A DNA stretch of 59,372 nucleotides from Oidiodendron maius Zn (Eukaryota; Ascomycota; Leotiomycetes; Myxotrichaceae), in assembly GCA_000827325.1 (NCBI GenBank), contig KN832906.1, positions 60,787 through 120,158 of the forward strand, given 5' to 3'. The position numbers were made by a program, and so were the translations under genes. This document shows positions 46,748-58,501 of this stretch, in pieces. Numbering within the stretch: position 1 is the first letter of the stretch; every line of letters starts with the position of its first letter. The notes under the pieces were generated by a model. It had not been told where the DNA came from and searched no databases. It was given only the letters and a program-made list of their open reading frames with translations.

Positions 46748-47480
46748 TGCTTCAGTTGTGATGGTGTTAGTCGAGAATGCCGGTCACGGTCACGGCGATG
46801 CCACGGCCCTCGGAGGTGAAAAATGCTCCCCGCGACTTGGGACGATAGCTGGGGTAAGAGCAATGTGGATACCGGCGCAAGACAATTAAATAAAGTGGAA
46901 CCGGAGTCGTGTGCAAAAGAAAGGATAAGGTTAACTGACAGAGAGCTTTTGTCAGAGTCCCGCACGTCCGGAAATCCGGGGTTGAATTGGAACTTTATAA
47001 TGTGTACGGCGGAATGCGTGACTCCGGCAAAATATCGCCGGATCCGGCGGCTTGGCATCTCACCTCGCCTCCAGGGCCTACATGGGTCCAGATTCTGACC
47101 AGTGGGGCTCCAGACTCCACGGGGATGTGGGATGATCGTTGCAAAAGTTAAAATTGGCTGTTATGTGAACTTCAAGATGTCAGAATCTCTCCATTTCAAG
47201 AATTCGGCCACATCAATGAGCCGGAAAACTGGCTAGCTCCGCCTTGCAACATTTCGCAGCGCATACCAAGTCGTGCTGGCGTCAGAGGCGAAACTTCGTA
47301 GCAAGGGAATTATAAATGCAAGGATAAAATAATAATACATTCAATGTTGCAGCTAAAATAATCACATGTGAAATAACTTTCTATCGTCTACACTGTCATG
47401 TAAACTCCCACGGTGGATTTTAATGAACCTTAGGTTCCCCTTTTGTCTCGTCCCTTGCGCCTTTTATAAAGTCTACCTGG
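46748..47480. promoter_or_regulatory. Promoter of the nag1-side regulator with CCGG inverted repeats
   Basis: Holds CCGGA-AA-TCCGG (46968-46979) and the 14-base palindrome CGCCGGATCCGGCG (47036-47049), about 220-300 bases before the regulator start. The remaining part is the 3' flank of the permease. Several open frames here have no domain and are read as chance GC-rich frames. Confidence 0.5.
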
Positions 47481-49442
47481 TTACATTTCTAGCGGCGTAG
47501 CATTATTGCTGTCTTCCCTTGCCTTTAGCATTCTAGCAGTATACTCCTTGCCTGCCTTAAACCACCAGAGAGTCTCGAGCAAGATAAATCCACCCACAAT
47601 CAAGCACGTATAATTCATGTTGACGGCTACACCAAAAGTTATTAGATTACTTGCTTTCTGTAGGAATATCATGGGGTACTTACCAGTGACAGGCATATAA
47701 TAAGGGAATGAGAAGAATACAATTGCGAACACGAGCCAAGCGATAGTGACTATGTTTACAATCATGCCTTTCGTTTGGCCCATGTGAAATGTTCCTTTGT
47801 ACATCGTCTTTCGTCGGAGAACAACATTAGTGAGAACCGGAATGATATATGCTAGATTGTTGATTGTGACAGCAGACCCGAGGAGAGCATTGAAAGCTGT
47901 GGAAGAGCCTAGATAGAGGCAGCCTAGGATGGCGACAATGGCAGTGACACAGAGTTGGGCGTTGAGCGGTATTCCTAATTTTGTGTTCACCTTTGACCAT
48001 CTGTATGAAGTCAGAATCCATGACCGAATATATTTAAATATCAGACTGCGGACTCACGTGTTGGAGAAAGGCAGAGCTCCGTCTCTGGAAAATGCCCAGA
48101 ACATCCTCCCTGTACTCAACTGGGAGCCAACCATACATGGGCCCAATGCAATCCACAGCATGAAAGTCAATGCGAAGGCTCCTCCAACGGTAGTTGTCGC
48201 TTGCAGGAACAACTCGGCGAGTGGCAAACCGGTCGATGTTGATGCCAATGCGGAGTAGTCCTGGACCGAGAACATCAATGCGATAAGGTATGTAAAACCA
48301 GTAACGAATGCAATTGTAAGGGTAATGAGAATGGCCAGCGGGGCGTTTCGTGAAGGCTGTGGTGGTTAGCATCTCGTTGTGGCTTGATGTTGTTCTGGCA
48401 TCTTACATTGGGCATCTCTTCAGTAATGTGAGTAATACCGTCCAGGCCACCAAGACTATACAGAGGATTCACTAATCCAGTAATAAAACATATAACGTTT
48501 GACTCCCATCCCGTGTTGTTGATCCAGGTTCTGAATACAAATTCCGAGTCGCGGTGTGTCGGTGCTTTCGCAACAACCACAACCATGACAATAAACCACG
48601 CGATTTGAAGATAAAACACTAAAGCGTAGCATCAGTTTCCTAAATTTTGAGTTCCGACAGGCATAGCTTGAAACTTACAAGAAAATTTATTGAGAAGCGG
48701 AATGATCACGTTTCCAAACATGACAATTCCACCTGTGATTAGATTAAAAGCTTGGTACACAACAAAGGTCATCCATGTTTTAATGACGAGGTCAGGATGG
48801 TAAAGCGCGATCAGAGCCATAAAGTTCTGAGCATAAATAAGATTGGTAGATGCTGTCGTAAAAATCCCTTGGTCGAAATCAGTTATTTGACAAGAACTCT
48901 GTTGCTTCTTCACTTACATCCTGCGACGGAACACCACCCAGTCACAAAGCTCAGGAACCCCGATGCTCGTCGTGGCGCAATTGCGGCTGTCCAATGGTAC
49001 ATGCCACCCTCTGTTGGATACGAAGAAACGAATTCCGCAAGAGATGCTCCTAAGAATGACTGGAGAACGAAAACCAGAAGAAAGCCATATATAACTTTTA
49101 AAAAATCAGCAACGGGCCAAACAACCATTCTGAATCGATGCTCACCAGCTCCAGGGCCACCAGCATTGATTTCAGCAACCAACCCTAAACCGAGGCCAGT
49201 CCAGGAAATAGTTGTCGTAGATGCAAGACCAATAAGACTGAGGATACCGAAATGTCTCTTCAATTCTTGTTGATGTCCTACATCGAGCGAGTCAGTAAAA
49301 TGCAGAGCAAAGGACTTGGGTAAGAGTCCTCACCCATCTGCGCCAATCGCGCCTCATCAGCTCCGAGAGGGCTCTTCACATCTCCATCACTATCTTGAAC
49401 ATCGCCCAAAGCCGTTATTGAGGCTTTGTTTTCAGTAGCCAT
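47481..49442 (-). CDS. APC-superfamily amino-acid/GABA/choline permease
   Basis: Eight exons on the minus strand (49442-49334, 49277-49146, 49094-48918, 48867-48679, 48618-48407, 48356-48058, 48000-47684, 47626-47481) give 526 residues. Conserved marks: LKRHFGILSLIGLASTTTISW (first helix), the Gly-rich AEINAGGPGAVIYGF, SLAEFVSSYPTEGGMYHW, SLGGLDGITHITEEMPNP and GPCMVGSQLSTGRMFWAFSRDGALPFS. These place it in the yeast HNM1/UGA4-type amino-acid/choline permease family, with about twelve helices at the plasma membrane. The seven introns are 50-60 bases and keep frame. Substrate is not determinable. Position beside nag1 and its regulator, and a shared promoter motif, suggest uptake of an amino compound feeding the same pathway. 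Confidence 0.88.
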
Positions 49443-51607
49443 GTTTTCGGGTCGCCACTGACAAATTTTGCAGTTGTGAGGTGGAAGACCCGTGATCGCC
49501 TCGACTTTGCAGAATTAGACGTCCAGATGCACCCCACACTTTACCAGGAGGACTAGGTATATGAAAGATAATCCTTGACCATTTGGTATACAACGTAGTA
49601 GTGACAACTCCATATAAGGAAGCAAGACCACCTGCAAAGTAGTGTACACTCAAATTTACTAACCTCGGACCTACTCCGTATTCCGGAGATCCGGAGATCA
49701 TTCGCCGGTAAACACCGGCGCTTTTGGCGGATACACAATGAATGGGAAGTTCCGAAAAGCGGGGAGGGTGGGAAGATAAGAATACTAGGAAAGCAACTAC
49801 TGGTGAGTATGGGGCAGCAGAAATGGGGAACAAAGATTAGTAGTGTGTCCACCTCGTGGGTATGTGATATCTGTTGAACCAGGTCCGATTCGGAAATATA
49901 TCACGTGACTATCTTTGGCCACGCATTCCCTTTAAATATAGTAAATAGGGGAAGTGAAGAATCTAGATACTTGCAGGATATGATTTCAAGTAACGTTTCT
50001 TGCTCTTTCAAGATATCCAAATGTTTCCTCTATCGGTGTGCATTGTCGCATTGGCCCTGAAGCCATGTACGGGAACCGAGAGTACTGGCACCACACCTTA
50101 TTTGTCTCCACTCTACCACCAGAGGCCCAAGATCGCTTTAATGAGCTTACAGAATGGGTAGATGGCTTGCATATTAGCACGGCTGGATATCTTTACGATG
50201 TGGATGCCGCTACTGCACTACGACATGAAACCCGCAGCTCGGCATGGTATGCAGCGGCTTGCTCGCAATAAATAATACAATAAACATAGCTGAAGCATTG
50301 AAAATTATTATCCATATTATCAATGGCTAGTATAGGGATCCTATATCTCAGTTGCAGGTATTCATTTGATATCTACCAAGTCTTGTAACGTAGTAATCAG
50401 GGGCTAGATAGAACAAGGCATGGCGATTATCTACAAGAGCCCGAGGAGCCGGAGTTTGGATCCCCTGCATCCCACCATAATATATAGGATCTAGGATCAG
50501 AATTGGCGCCGGTGTGTGGGGATAACTTTGAATGTTGCAGTTGAAGAATCCGGCCATTTGATTCCACAACATGTAACTGTTCTAATCGACGCGTCACTCC
50601 TCAGCTCTACCAAATACGACGTGTATCGTGCCGGTGGTGTCGACCGTGATAATTTGTATCCTGCCTACAGTAATCTTGTAGGTCTCCATAAGAATTAGCT
50701 CCAATAAAGGTGACTGACTGTGTTATAAGTCTATCATGCGAGCTTGTCTCCGGCTGGACACAGGCTGCCGTCTTAACAAATGCAATACGACAACCTCAGG
50801 AGAAAATGTTGCCAAAGGCGTTATTCCACTTTGATCGGGCTAATACACTTTATGAATTTAATAGTGTGAGACTTGCACAGGTATTTGGTAATGGTCTCTG
50901 GTCTTCGTATTTACCTAAAGAATCGGTCATGGCACAAAACGGACGAGTTATTGCTGCTCGCACATAGGAATCAGTGGGGCAACTTTGGCACCCTGGATTA
51001 AAGAATGTCGCCGGCCCTTAGAATCGTTCCTATGGTATTGATGTGAATTTATATCTGAGCCCGGGTCTCTGCATCTATGGACTATTATTGGCAAAGAAAG
51101 TTGCTCGGTGATTGAGAAAGCAAGTAATGTAGCCAATGACATTACTCACAAAGCGGCGATTCTGACTATATAAAGCCATACATGATGTCCCACGGCACGG
51201 GTTTGCATGATCACCTCTGATCGATTTTGGCATCATCTTTGCAAGCCCTGATCCCGAAATCCGCCTCTTCAGCCCTGGGAAAATTCAGCAGAGAGCTTGG
51301 GTACAACTCATCTGCATTCCCGCCACCCTTTGACATATATCCCGGGAACATTGCTGCATGGCTAGCACCAAAGCAACACTTGACACTATCTGGACCGCGG
51401 GTTATCCCATCGGCGGGTAGAGAATGCATCCGTTCGCAGGATGTGATCAATGATTAAATGCTGCGGAACGGCCTGATTTTGAGGTGGTGCGACTAACACG
51501 CTAAGGTGGGGCGGACATAACCAGTTATTCGCCACCCTGTGTACCTACAACTTGGACATTTCTGCACGTATATATTGGGCACAAGCGTTGTGCACGTTCT
51601 ACACGGC
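49443..51607. other. Gap with permease promoter and decayed coding-like stretches
   Basis: 49682-49720 carries TCCGGAGATCCGGA and CGCCGGT-AAAC-ACCGGCG, possible regulator sites in the permease promoter. 50038-50271 and 50740-50967 on the plus strand read like coding sequence (for example REYWHHTLFVSTLPPEAQDR) but I recognise no family and find no start or splice solution; perhaps a gene relic. No intact gene claimed. Confidence 0.4.
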
Positions 51608-54082
51608 ATGGATGGTACGCAGAATAATACACTCGATGACCCAAACGTAGCTGCAGTCGCGCAATCAGCAAGTGCGACATCCCGCGACCTGCTGCTAGGC
51701 AGAGCCGAACAAGCATGCAAAGAGTGTCGCCGGCGAAAGGCGAAGTGTGACAGGGCCATACCTATTTGCGGTCTCTGTTCGAAATATGCTGCATTATGTT
51801 TATATGAGAAACACTACAGAACACCATTGACAAGAAAGTACGGCAATTTAGCGTGGTAGAACGTACGAGCAGAGTTGCTGATCGCGTGACAGGCGCATGA
51901 CAGAGCTCGAAGAACGTCTAGAGAGAGCGGAAAGACTTCTTAAGCAGGCCCGCATGAGTTCTCTTCTTCCTGCAACTACTGATACTCAACAAGCTGAATT
52001 TGATTCCCAAAGTCCTGTTGTCGGCGATGACGATGAAGCGAATCCTAGTCAAACAAAGGCACGGCGCGATATAGATGTCACTAGAGTTGAAGTTGATTCT
52101 GGCTACGGAAGATTTCCCGTTGATGGTCCATATGAAGAAGGACCATCCAATTACAGTGGCAGTCTACAGCCGTCAAATCCTCTCACGCAAAGGAGTCCCA
52201 GCGTGCCGAATCACAATAGTCATCCATCTGATACACTTGATAGTCCGCCAATTGTGTCACATGGGTTCGAGTGGGATGAACAGTACATAGTCGAAAAGCA
52301 AACGTCTATTTCTGGATGGTCTCCGGATAGATCTACGAGCGAGGGAGTCGAGGAAGACCCTGCTGTCGTCGATGGAATGGCATCATTGACGATTGGCGAG
52401 TCTGAGGGCGGCTATCTGGGAGTAGCATCTGGAGCCGCTGTGTTACGACTTATTGATCCGCGTGCAGCTAGTACTTCTGGCCCACTAAAAGCTGCCTCGA
52501 AATTACGACCTGCCAGGATTCTCTCCAATGATGGAACTTGGCCAGAGCTGCTTTGCGACCAGCCGGACCCCAACCGTCACATCGTCGATAGCATGATCGA
52601 CGCTTATTTTGGACTCTATCATATAAATTATCCAATTGTTCATGAACCAACCTTCCGGGCGCAGTATTCTGAACTCATCGAGCGGCCAAACGGGAATTGC
52701 TGGAAATTCCTTGCATATGTCATTGCAGCTGTTGGCGTCTTTACCACTTCCAACACAGCAGAAACCGCAGACTTGGCGTTATTCGCTCAAGCAAAATCAT
52801 TAATGCACCTAAGCTACCTCGAAAGTGGGAATTTAACTCTTATTCAAGCGTTAGGTCTGATGTCCAATTATCTACAGCGGAAGGACATGCCAAATAGCGG
52901 GTATAACTACCTTGGTTTGGCTACAAGGATGGCCATGGGGCTTGGTCTACACAAAGAATTTCAAGGATGGAGTATACCTCCCCTAAAGATGGAAATAAGA
53001 CGGAGGGTCTGGTGGTGCCTGGCCGTTTTTGATATCGGTGCTACCATAACTTATGGTCGGCCTGTGTCGTGGCCAGCAGGCGGGGTTGATGTGGCACTGC
53101 CTTTAAATATTGATGACCGTGTAGGTATTCACGACTATTGTCTCAGCAGTGGAGTTACTAATATTTACTGCAGTTGCTTACTGCGGGGTCCACGAGGTAT
53201 CCAGAGCCTTCGCTGGAGTTTACAATATATTCAACTGTCCACGCCCTCTCAAGCTTTTACCTCGCTTCGATGCCAATATATGCCAGAATAATATCAAAAC
53301 CATTCCCGTCAGCTAAAGAGCTTGTTGAACTTGATGATCGACGCATTTCTAGGTGGTGCTCTGATTTGCCCCCTTTCTTTGCAAAGGACTATCAGGTACC
53401 GCAAAAATATCGCACGTCTCAAGCCATTGTGATGTGGAAATGTCAGAACTTTCGAATTATTATGTACCGGCCGTTCGTGATTAGACGACTGCTGCAATCC
53501 CGACAAGATCGTCATGAGCCATCTTTGGAAGAATCGCAGGCCTATGACCGATGTTTGCATGAAGCACTCTCAACCATAGAGTCGGTAAATAACTTTTGGA
53601 CTTATCAAAAGCATTCGAGGCTTGGTGCATGGTATGCTTTGTAAGTTACCTGAAATATTTCCATCGTGCCATGCTAATGAAGCAGGTACTTCCTATTCCA
53701 AGCGGCACTGATCCCCTGTATTTGTCTCCGGAGCGAGTCAGCCAAGGACACCACCTCTGAAAATACGGATAACTGGTTGCAGCAGATTCGAGTTACCTTA
53801 CAGGTTATGAAGTCAATAGGCACTATACTTCCTACCAGCGAGAAGTGTCATGATGTAATCTGGTGGCTCTGCAGAGACTCTTTTCATGAAGATTCATCTC
53901 CATCTGCTGCGCTGAATCCAGATCTCGAACCAATAAATGAGTCGCCGCATACGCAGATGAATAATGTGTACTCTATGATGTGGTCACATGCCCCTACTTT
54001 GGATGCAGATACGACCATGACCATGCAGGACGACGCATGGATGGCTTTCTTAGAGGAAGAAAACAACAATCCTTATATCTGA
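51608..54082 (+). CDS. Zn2Cys6 transcription factor (large)
   Basis: Four exons (51608-51837, 51893-53120, 53174-53640, 53686-54082) give 773 residues. The zinc cluster has cysteines at 37, 40, 47, 54, 57 and 64 (ACKECRRRKAKCDRAIPICG), followed by a linker and a coiled coil RMTELEERLERAERLLKQ whose start is created by the first splice. The Fungal_trans domain spans about 300-520, with LGLATRMAMGLGLHKEFQGW and RRRVWWCLAVFDIG. The layout matches Gal4-type activators such as those for sugar or polyol use. The three introns are 55, 53 and 45 bases. ATG 51608 is used; the frame is open a little further upstream without an ATG context. It lies upstream of the SDR/kinase pair, which it might control. 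Confidence 0.88.
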
Positions 54083-54693
54083 TATTTGCGATGGGTGTCT
54101 GCCTTGGAGTATAAATTTTGCCACCTATCTCTACGCGAGAATGACTCCATGTTAATGGGATGATTTTCATCAGCATGAGTAAGATAGCGCACTGCATCTG
54201 AAAACAGGGCTTGGCTACTCATAGTTCTCTGATTATGTTTCAGTTTCAGTATTCGGGTAGGAGCATCTAAAGCCAAAAACAAGTCAGCGTATGACTCCTA
54301 TATGCTCTTGAAATATTACTAGGTGGTCGGGCTTGCAATGTAAAACAATATAAATGCTTGTTATCTGAACTGTAAATGTGGATTATACAAGTGAGCCATG
54401 GTGCCACCAGATATAAATGCAAATTATAATTCCCATGAATGCCCCAAGTGTAACCAATAATCGTATGAAATACTTATAGTCCAAACCCTATAGTACTCTT
54501 CAATTAATACCGGCATTATATCTCACAGCAAATCCGCGATTAATTTTCGAAGATCTTTATTGTGAGCACTCTTGTTACATGATTTGATAAACCCTCATTC
54601 TTTATTGTCAAGCTTGTGCATCATTTTCTTTAGTGCATTAACCGTAAAATAATTATATCCTTGGACCCAGCAGTCAGGGAGCCGTCTGAGCCT
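54083..54693. other. Convergent intergenic gap
   Basis: AT-rich 3' flanks of the large regulator and the SDR gene. No gene seen. Confidence 0.5.
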
Positions 54694-55626
54694 CTAGAAA
54701 CACATGGCGCCGCCGTCAACAATCAAATCGGCTCCTGTAATATATCTTCCTGCTCGCTTACTGCACAGAAGAACAACAGGGCCTGTGACTTCCTCAATAT
54801 CGCCCATCCGGCCCATGGGACAACGATTTGCCCATATGTCCCGCACCTCTTTTAAATTGTCGCCGGCGTTGAGGATAGTATCCATATACCCAGGACTAAT
54901 AGAATTGACGCGTATCCCGTGGACGGCCCACTCAGCAGCTAGATTGCGAGTTAGATGGGTCACACCAATCTTGCTGACATTGTAAGCGGCCTGGGGCTGC
55001 GGGTAATTGACGTGGTGCGCTGATATAGAAGCTGTGAGCATGATGCTTCCTCCTTTCTTAGCTTGTATCATGTGACGTGCTGCGGCTTGAGCGCACAGGA
55101 ATGACCCCGTGAGGTTTACATCAATGACCTTGCTGAACTGCTCTGCGGTGGCAGAGATCGAGGGGACACAGCCGACAATGCCCGCAAAACAGCAGAGAAT
55201 ATCAATGCCGCCCGTCAGGGATGCAGCTTCATCAAATGCCTGGTTAACAGCAGAGCTGGAGGTTACATCGACAGGAAGAGTCCTGATCTTATTGGGGAAA
55301 TCGAGTTGGAGCTGAGAAATCTGATCATGGGAAGATTTCAAGGTGCCAGGAAGGTCGAGGAGGCACAGAGAAGATAGCCCGTGCTCTAGGAGCGCCCTGG
55401 AAGCAGATAGAGCGAGTGTCCCCGCACCGCCAGATATAATGGCGCTGCCTTCGATTGCGAATCGAGCTGCAGCTCTCTCTGCTGGCGTCTGTGAAGAAAG
55501 TTGGGGTAATGGCGCCGTAAGTGGATTGCTCGCCGTCGACAACACCATTGTCGGCAAGTTTCGGGAGGCAAGCGCCTGCCTCTCATCCTGCTTTGCCGGA
55601 GGTGCGCTGGGTTTAGATTCAGTCAT
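54694..55626 (-). CDS. Short-chain dehydrogenase/reductase, polyol or sugar type
   Basis: An intact single-exon frame of 310 residues. A 55-residue N-terminal extension precedes the Rossmann start IISGGAGTLALSASRALL, where the usual TGxxxGxG reads SGGAGTLAL, as in D-arabinitol 2-dehydrogenase and sorbose/xylulose reductase relatives. Other motifs: DVTSSSAV, FAGIVG in place of NNAG, the catalytic Asn171 (NLTGSF), Ser about 200-202, Tyr215-x3-Lys219 (YNVSK) and PGYMDT. The catalytic tetrad is complete. It reduces or oxidises a hydroxyl using NAD(P)H, most likely on a sugar alcohol. It is divergent from the P-loop kinase with 297 bases between starts, which suggests one pathway: oxidise a polyol, then phosphorylate the product. 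Confidence 0.88.
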   Translation of the reverse strand: MTESKPSAPPAKQDERQALASRNLPTMVLSTASNPLTAPLPQLSSQTPAERAAARFAIEGSAIISGGAGTLALSASRALLEHGLSSLCLLDLPGTLKSSHDQISQLQLDFPNKIRTLPVDVTSSSAVNQAFDEAASLTGGIDILCCFAGIVGCVPSISATAEQFSKVIDVNLTGSFLCAQAAARHMIQAKKGGSIMLTASISAHHVNYPQPQAAYNVSKIGVTHLTRNLAAEWAVHGIRVNSISPGYMDTILNAGDNLKEVRDIWANRCPMGRMGDIEEVTGPVVLLCSKRAGRYITGADLIVDGGAMCF

Positions 55627-55923
55627 GTCCTAATGTTATTCTTTGAATTAGAGAAAGGTCTAGGATTTGAAATCGGGATTTAATTTTATAGAGCAGCTGA
55701 TGTCGAGTGCAGCCCATGTGATTTGTCTAAGCTGGCCGGGCGACTGTCGTCCGATCTACTGCCATACGCCAGCCTCTACGCAATAAGTTAACCGAGCTAC
55801 GGAGCAGTGTCGCCCGGGAGTGGGTACAGGGACATAACTCTATGCCTAGCACCATCATGTTTGGACGTTTCACAACACTCGATTTCCTCGAGATACGCAT
55901 TGGGATTTTATGTTCACTTCAAG
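55627..55923. promoter_or_regulatory. Divergent promoter of SDR and P-loop kinase genes
   Basis: A 297-base shared intergenic region. It contains several CGG and CCG triplets (for example near 55736-55755 and 55809-55816) but no clear palindrome. Co-regulation is inferred from layout. Confidence 0.45.
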
Positions 55924-56737
55924 ATGGAGCTGGAAAGGAGGATGGTGAGCCTTGACCAGAATGCGGCCGCTTTATGCAATCGTGTCGAATATCTCATCGC
56001 CCAGCAAATTGGACATCCACAGAAGAGGATATTGATTGCGCTGGCTGGCGTACCTGGCTCTGGAAAATCAACACTGTGTAGAGCTGTAGTGAATGCCCTT
56101 TCAACTCGTGGTATTATAGATGTCACAATTGTCCCAATGGTTTGTAGAATCAAAAGCTGGTCGCAAATTTCACGCTCACGACTTCTTAGGATGGATTTCA
56201 CTACCGTCAAGCTGTTTTATCAACGTTTAAAGATCCTGTGCTTGCATTCCAGAAACGCGGTGCTCCGTTCACGTTCGACGCTGCCGCCTTTGTGGAGTTC
56301 GTGATGAAATTGTCCACAATGCCCGTCACTGCAGATGGTGACCAAGAACACATCTTGCAGGCCCCAAGCTTTGACCATGCAAAACAGGATCCCATTGCAG
56401 ACGATATTAAAATATCATCAAGGAGCAAGGTTGCGATCATCGAGGGTAACTATACTCTATTGAATGAGATCCCATGGAGCGGCATTTCCAAAATCGTGGA
56501 CGACAGGTACGCGCAGATGTCTTCAGCGTCATGATCATCACTATGCTAACTCTCCTAAGTTGGTTTATAGATGTGCCGCGCGAGACTGCGAAACAACGCC
56601 TTGTCGAGCGGCATATCGAAGCAGGCATCGAGACCTCGAGAATCTCGGCCACTCGCCGTGTAGAAGACAATGACATCCCAAATGGAGAATTTATAAAAGC
56701 TAGGCTTATTCAACCAGATATTACTCTTCTGAACTAA
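55924..56737 (+). CDS. P-loop kinase of the uridine kinase/phosphoribulokinase type
   Basis: Three exons (55924-56139, 56190-56506, 56560-56737) give 236 residues. Walker A GVPGSGKST is at about 42-50. The first splice creates PMDGFHYR, the acidic substrate motif (DGFH) of this family. Later come FTFDAAAFVEFV, the strand VAIIEGNYTLLNE, and WFIDVPRETAKQRLVERHIEAG with the lid arginines. Related proteins phosphorylate nucleosides, pantothenate, ribulose-5-phosphate or, in fungi, unknown small alcohols (YFH7 type). The 50- and 53-base introns restore frame. The start could be 55942. The gene is divergent from the SDR gene, so a sugar or polyol is a reasonable substrate guess. Confidence 0.82.
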
Positions 56738-57492
56738 GTTGAACCATCGAATCCGTGATTGGCTGTCAGCAGTCAGGAAATGACGAAGTGTTGGTTTTCA
56801 ATCTTAAGCCAACAAAGCGAGCAACGCGAGCAGCAGAATCAGTACTCCTACCGAGAGGTCTAGAGGGTGCATATTGACCAAAATGATGGGATGAAGCTTG
56901 TCTTTAATATTCGAAGTTTGCAAGTTTACAAGACGGTATTCACGTATGGAATCGAATCTAGAGTTTGAAGTGTAGAATGCCGTACGCATTCCTACTAGGT
57001 CTGCGAGTCAATCGCGGGGTATTTGAGGAAAGACCAGTGGACGAAGTGGCAGCAAGTTTGTAGTATGTCGAATTTGAGTTAACTTATGGCAATATGTAGC
57101 TGCACTTTCTTGAAATGATTTTCTCACGTGCTGGCTTATGCAGATCAAGTATAGAGTATTGTTTCCCCAGAATAATCATCTCGTTCTGTGTTCTTGTCAG
57201 CCGCGGCGCATGTAATCCCTCGCCAAACCTCGCGCTCACTCCTCCTCATCCTCGTCACCCTCGACTCACACACTCTTCACGTGCAGTCTTAACTACCTCA
57301 CCTCTGCTCACCACCCCCTAGGAGCTTGAAACTCGTAGTCACCCCCTATGTGTTTTTCGAGATGGGTCCTATCCTGGTAGTACCGTTGAGATTGTCAACT
57401 CTTGGCGAGCAGGATCAGAGAGAGCCAGAACGGGTCCCTGGTGATCAGAGTGGACTCTCTATTACCAGAATAGCTCTACATCCCACTCCGAG
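56738..57492. other. Gap between kinase and DUF6594 gene
   Basis: 3' flanks of two convergent genes. C-rich and T-rich stretch at 57230-57325; no gene recognised. Confidence 0.5.
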
Positions 57493-58501
57493 TCAACCGG
57501 AAGATATGTTCGAACTTATAAATACAACTTGTACAGCCGCAAACCTTTCCATGTCAGCATGCTAATTTCAAGAGTAAGTGGCTTGCTTACGCAGCTGTAG
57601 CAGCGAAGATATCACCACGTTTCGCGTTTGTCAAACCCGCCATGCACAACGAAAACACTACCGTGAACCCCGCTATGATTCCCAACCTAGCTCGCATGCT
57701 TGAGATCTCATACAATATCACCACAGGTGCAATAAGCATAACTGCTGCCAAAATTGTCGAGATAAGTGAGGCAGCCCTTGCGATCTTTCTCGAGTTGTAT
57801 TCAATATATTCTGATTGAGACCCCGGGTGAGGTTTCCGGAAATGATGACCAATGAATCGGTGATAACCTGGCATGAATGAGTTTATTGCCCATCTTGTAA
57901 AAGGGTCCGAGCTTGGACAAATGCTAAGTGCGAGGAGATCGCGAGGAGGTGTATCTTTCCAGACTGTGTGATCAGAGCCGATCAGTGGAAAGTTTCCACA
58001 AGAGGGATGAGAAAGCCATTTTTGGAGGTAGTCGAGATTATAGGCCTCTATCTTTGGAAATGAAGAAATGGCTGCTTGCTGTAGTAAGGTCTCATCTATT
58101 GAGGGACGTCAGGTTCGCTCTTCGCATAGTCCTTAGACCAATTGCTTACTATATTCCTTAAGGATAGCTCTAATCCGCAAGAACAGCTGCCACTGCGGAT
58201 TCATATTAGACTTTTCATCTGTTATATTCATCCATTCCCAATCTCTCGAATATTGTGACCTAGGGTCAGCGGCGTCGCATGTGGCGGACTCTGCTTCGAG
58301 ATTTCGAAGTTCTTTTTCTAACGCGGTTAATTCGGCTTGAAGATACAGGAGATTCTGTCGGTTTAAGGTCTCGAAACGTCTGAATATCGAGACCTCCGGA
58401 GTGCTACCCATATGTTCTGCCAATTTGGGGTACCCATCAACGATTTTGGGCCGGTTGGGACCGCTGTGTGTGGAAACGTTGTCGTCAATAAAGGGCAACA
58501 T
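57493..58501 (-). CDS. DUF6594 membrane protein
   Basis: Three exons on the minus strand (58501-58139, 58090-57591, 57544-57493) give 304 residues. The N-terminal half has GYPKLAEHMG, IFRRFETLNRQNLLYLQAEL and a coiled coil, typical of DUF6594. The middle has NLDYLQKWL and GNFPLIGSDHTVW. The C-terminal third has hydrophobic segments ASLISTILAAVMLIAPVVIL, LGIIAGFTVVFSLCMAGL and a last short one encoded by exon 3 (FAAVQVVFISS). The last intron (57590-57545) matters: without it the chain would stop at FAATAA, and splicing restores the family-typical FAATAAFAAVQVVF. Fungal genomes carry many copies and no function is known. It may be linked to membranes and heterokaryon or stress contexts, which is speculation. 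Confidence 0.82.

Noticed and set aside
46660-47058. 132-codon minus-strand frame with Cys-x2-Cys text
   Set aside because: Out of frame with the zinc-cluster exon that splices correctly; the Cys/Arg text is a shadow.
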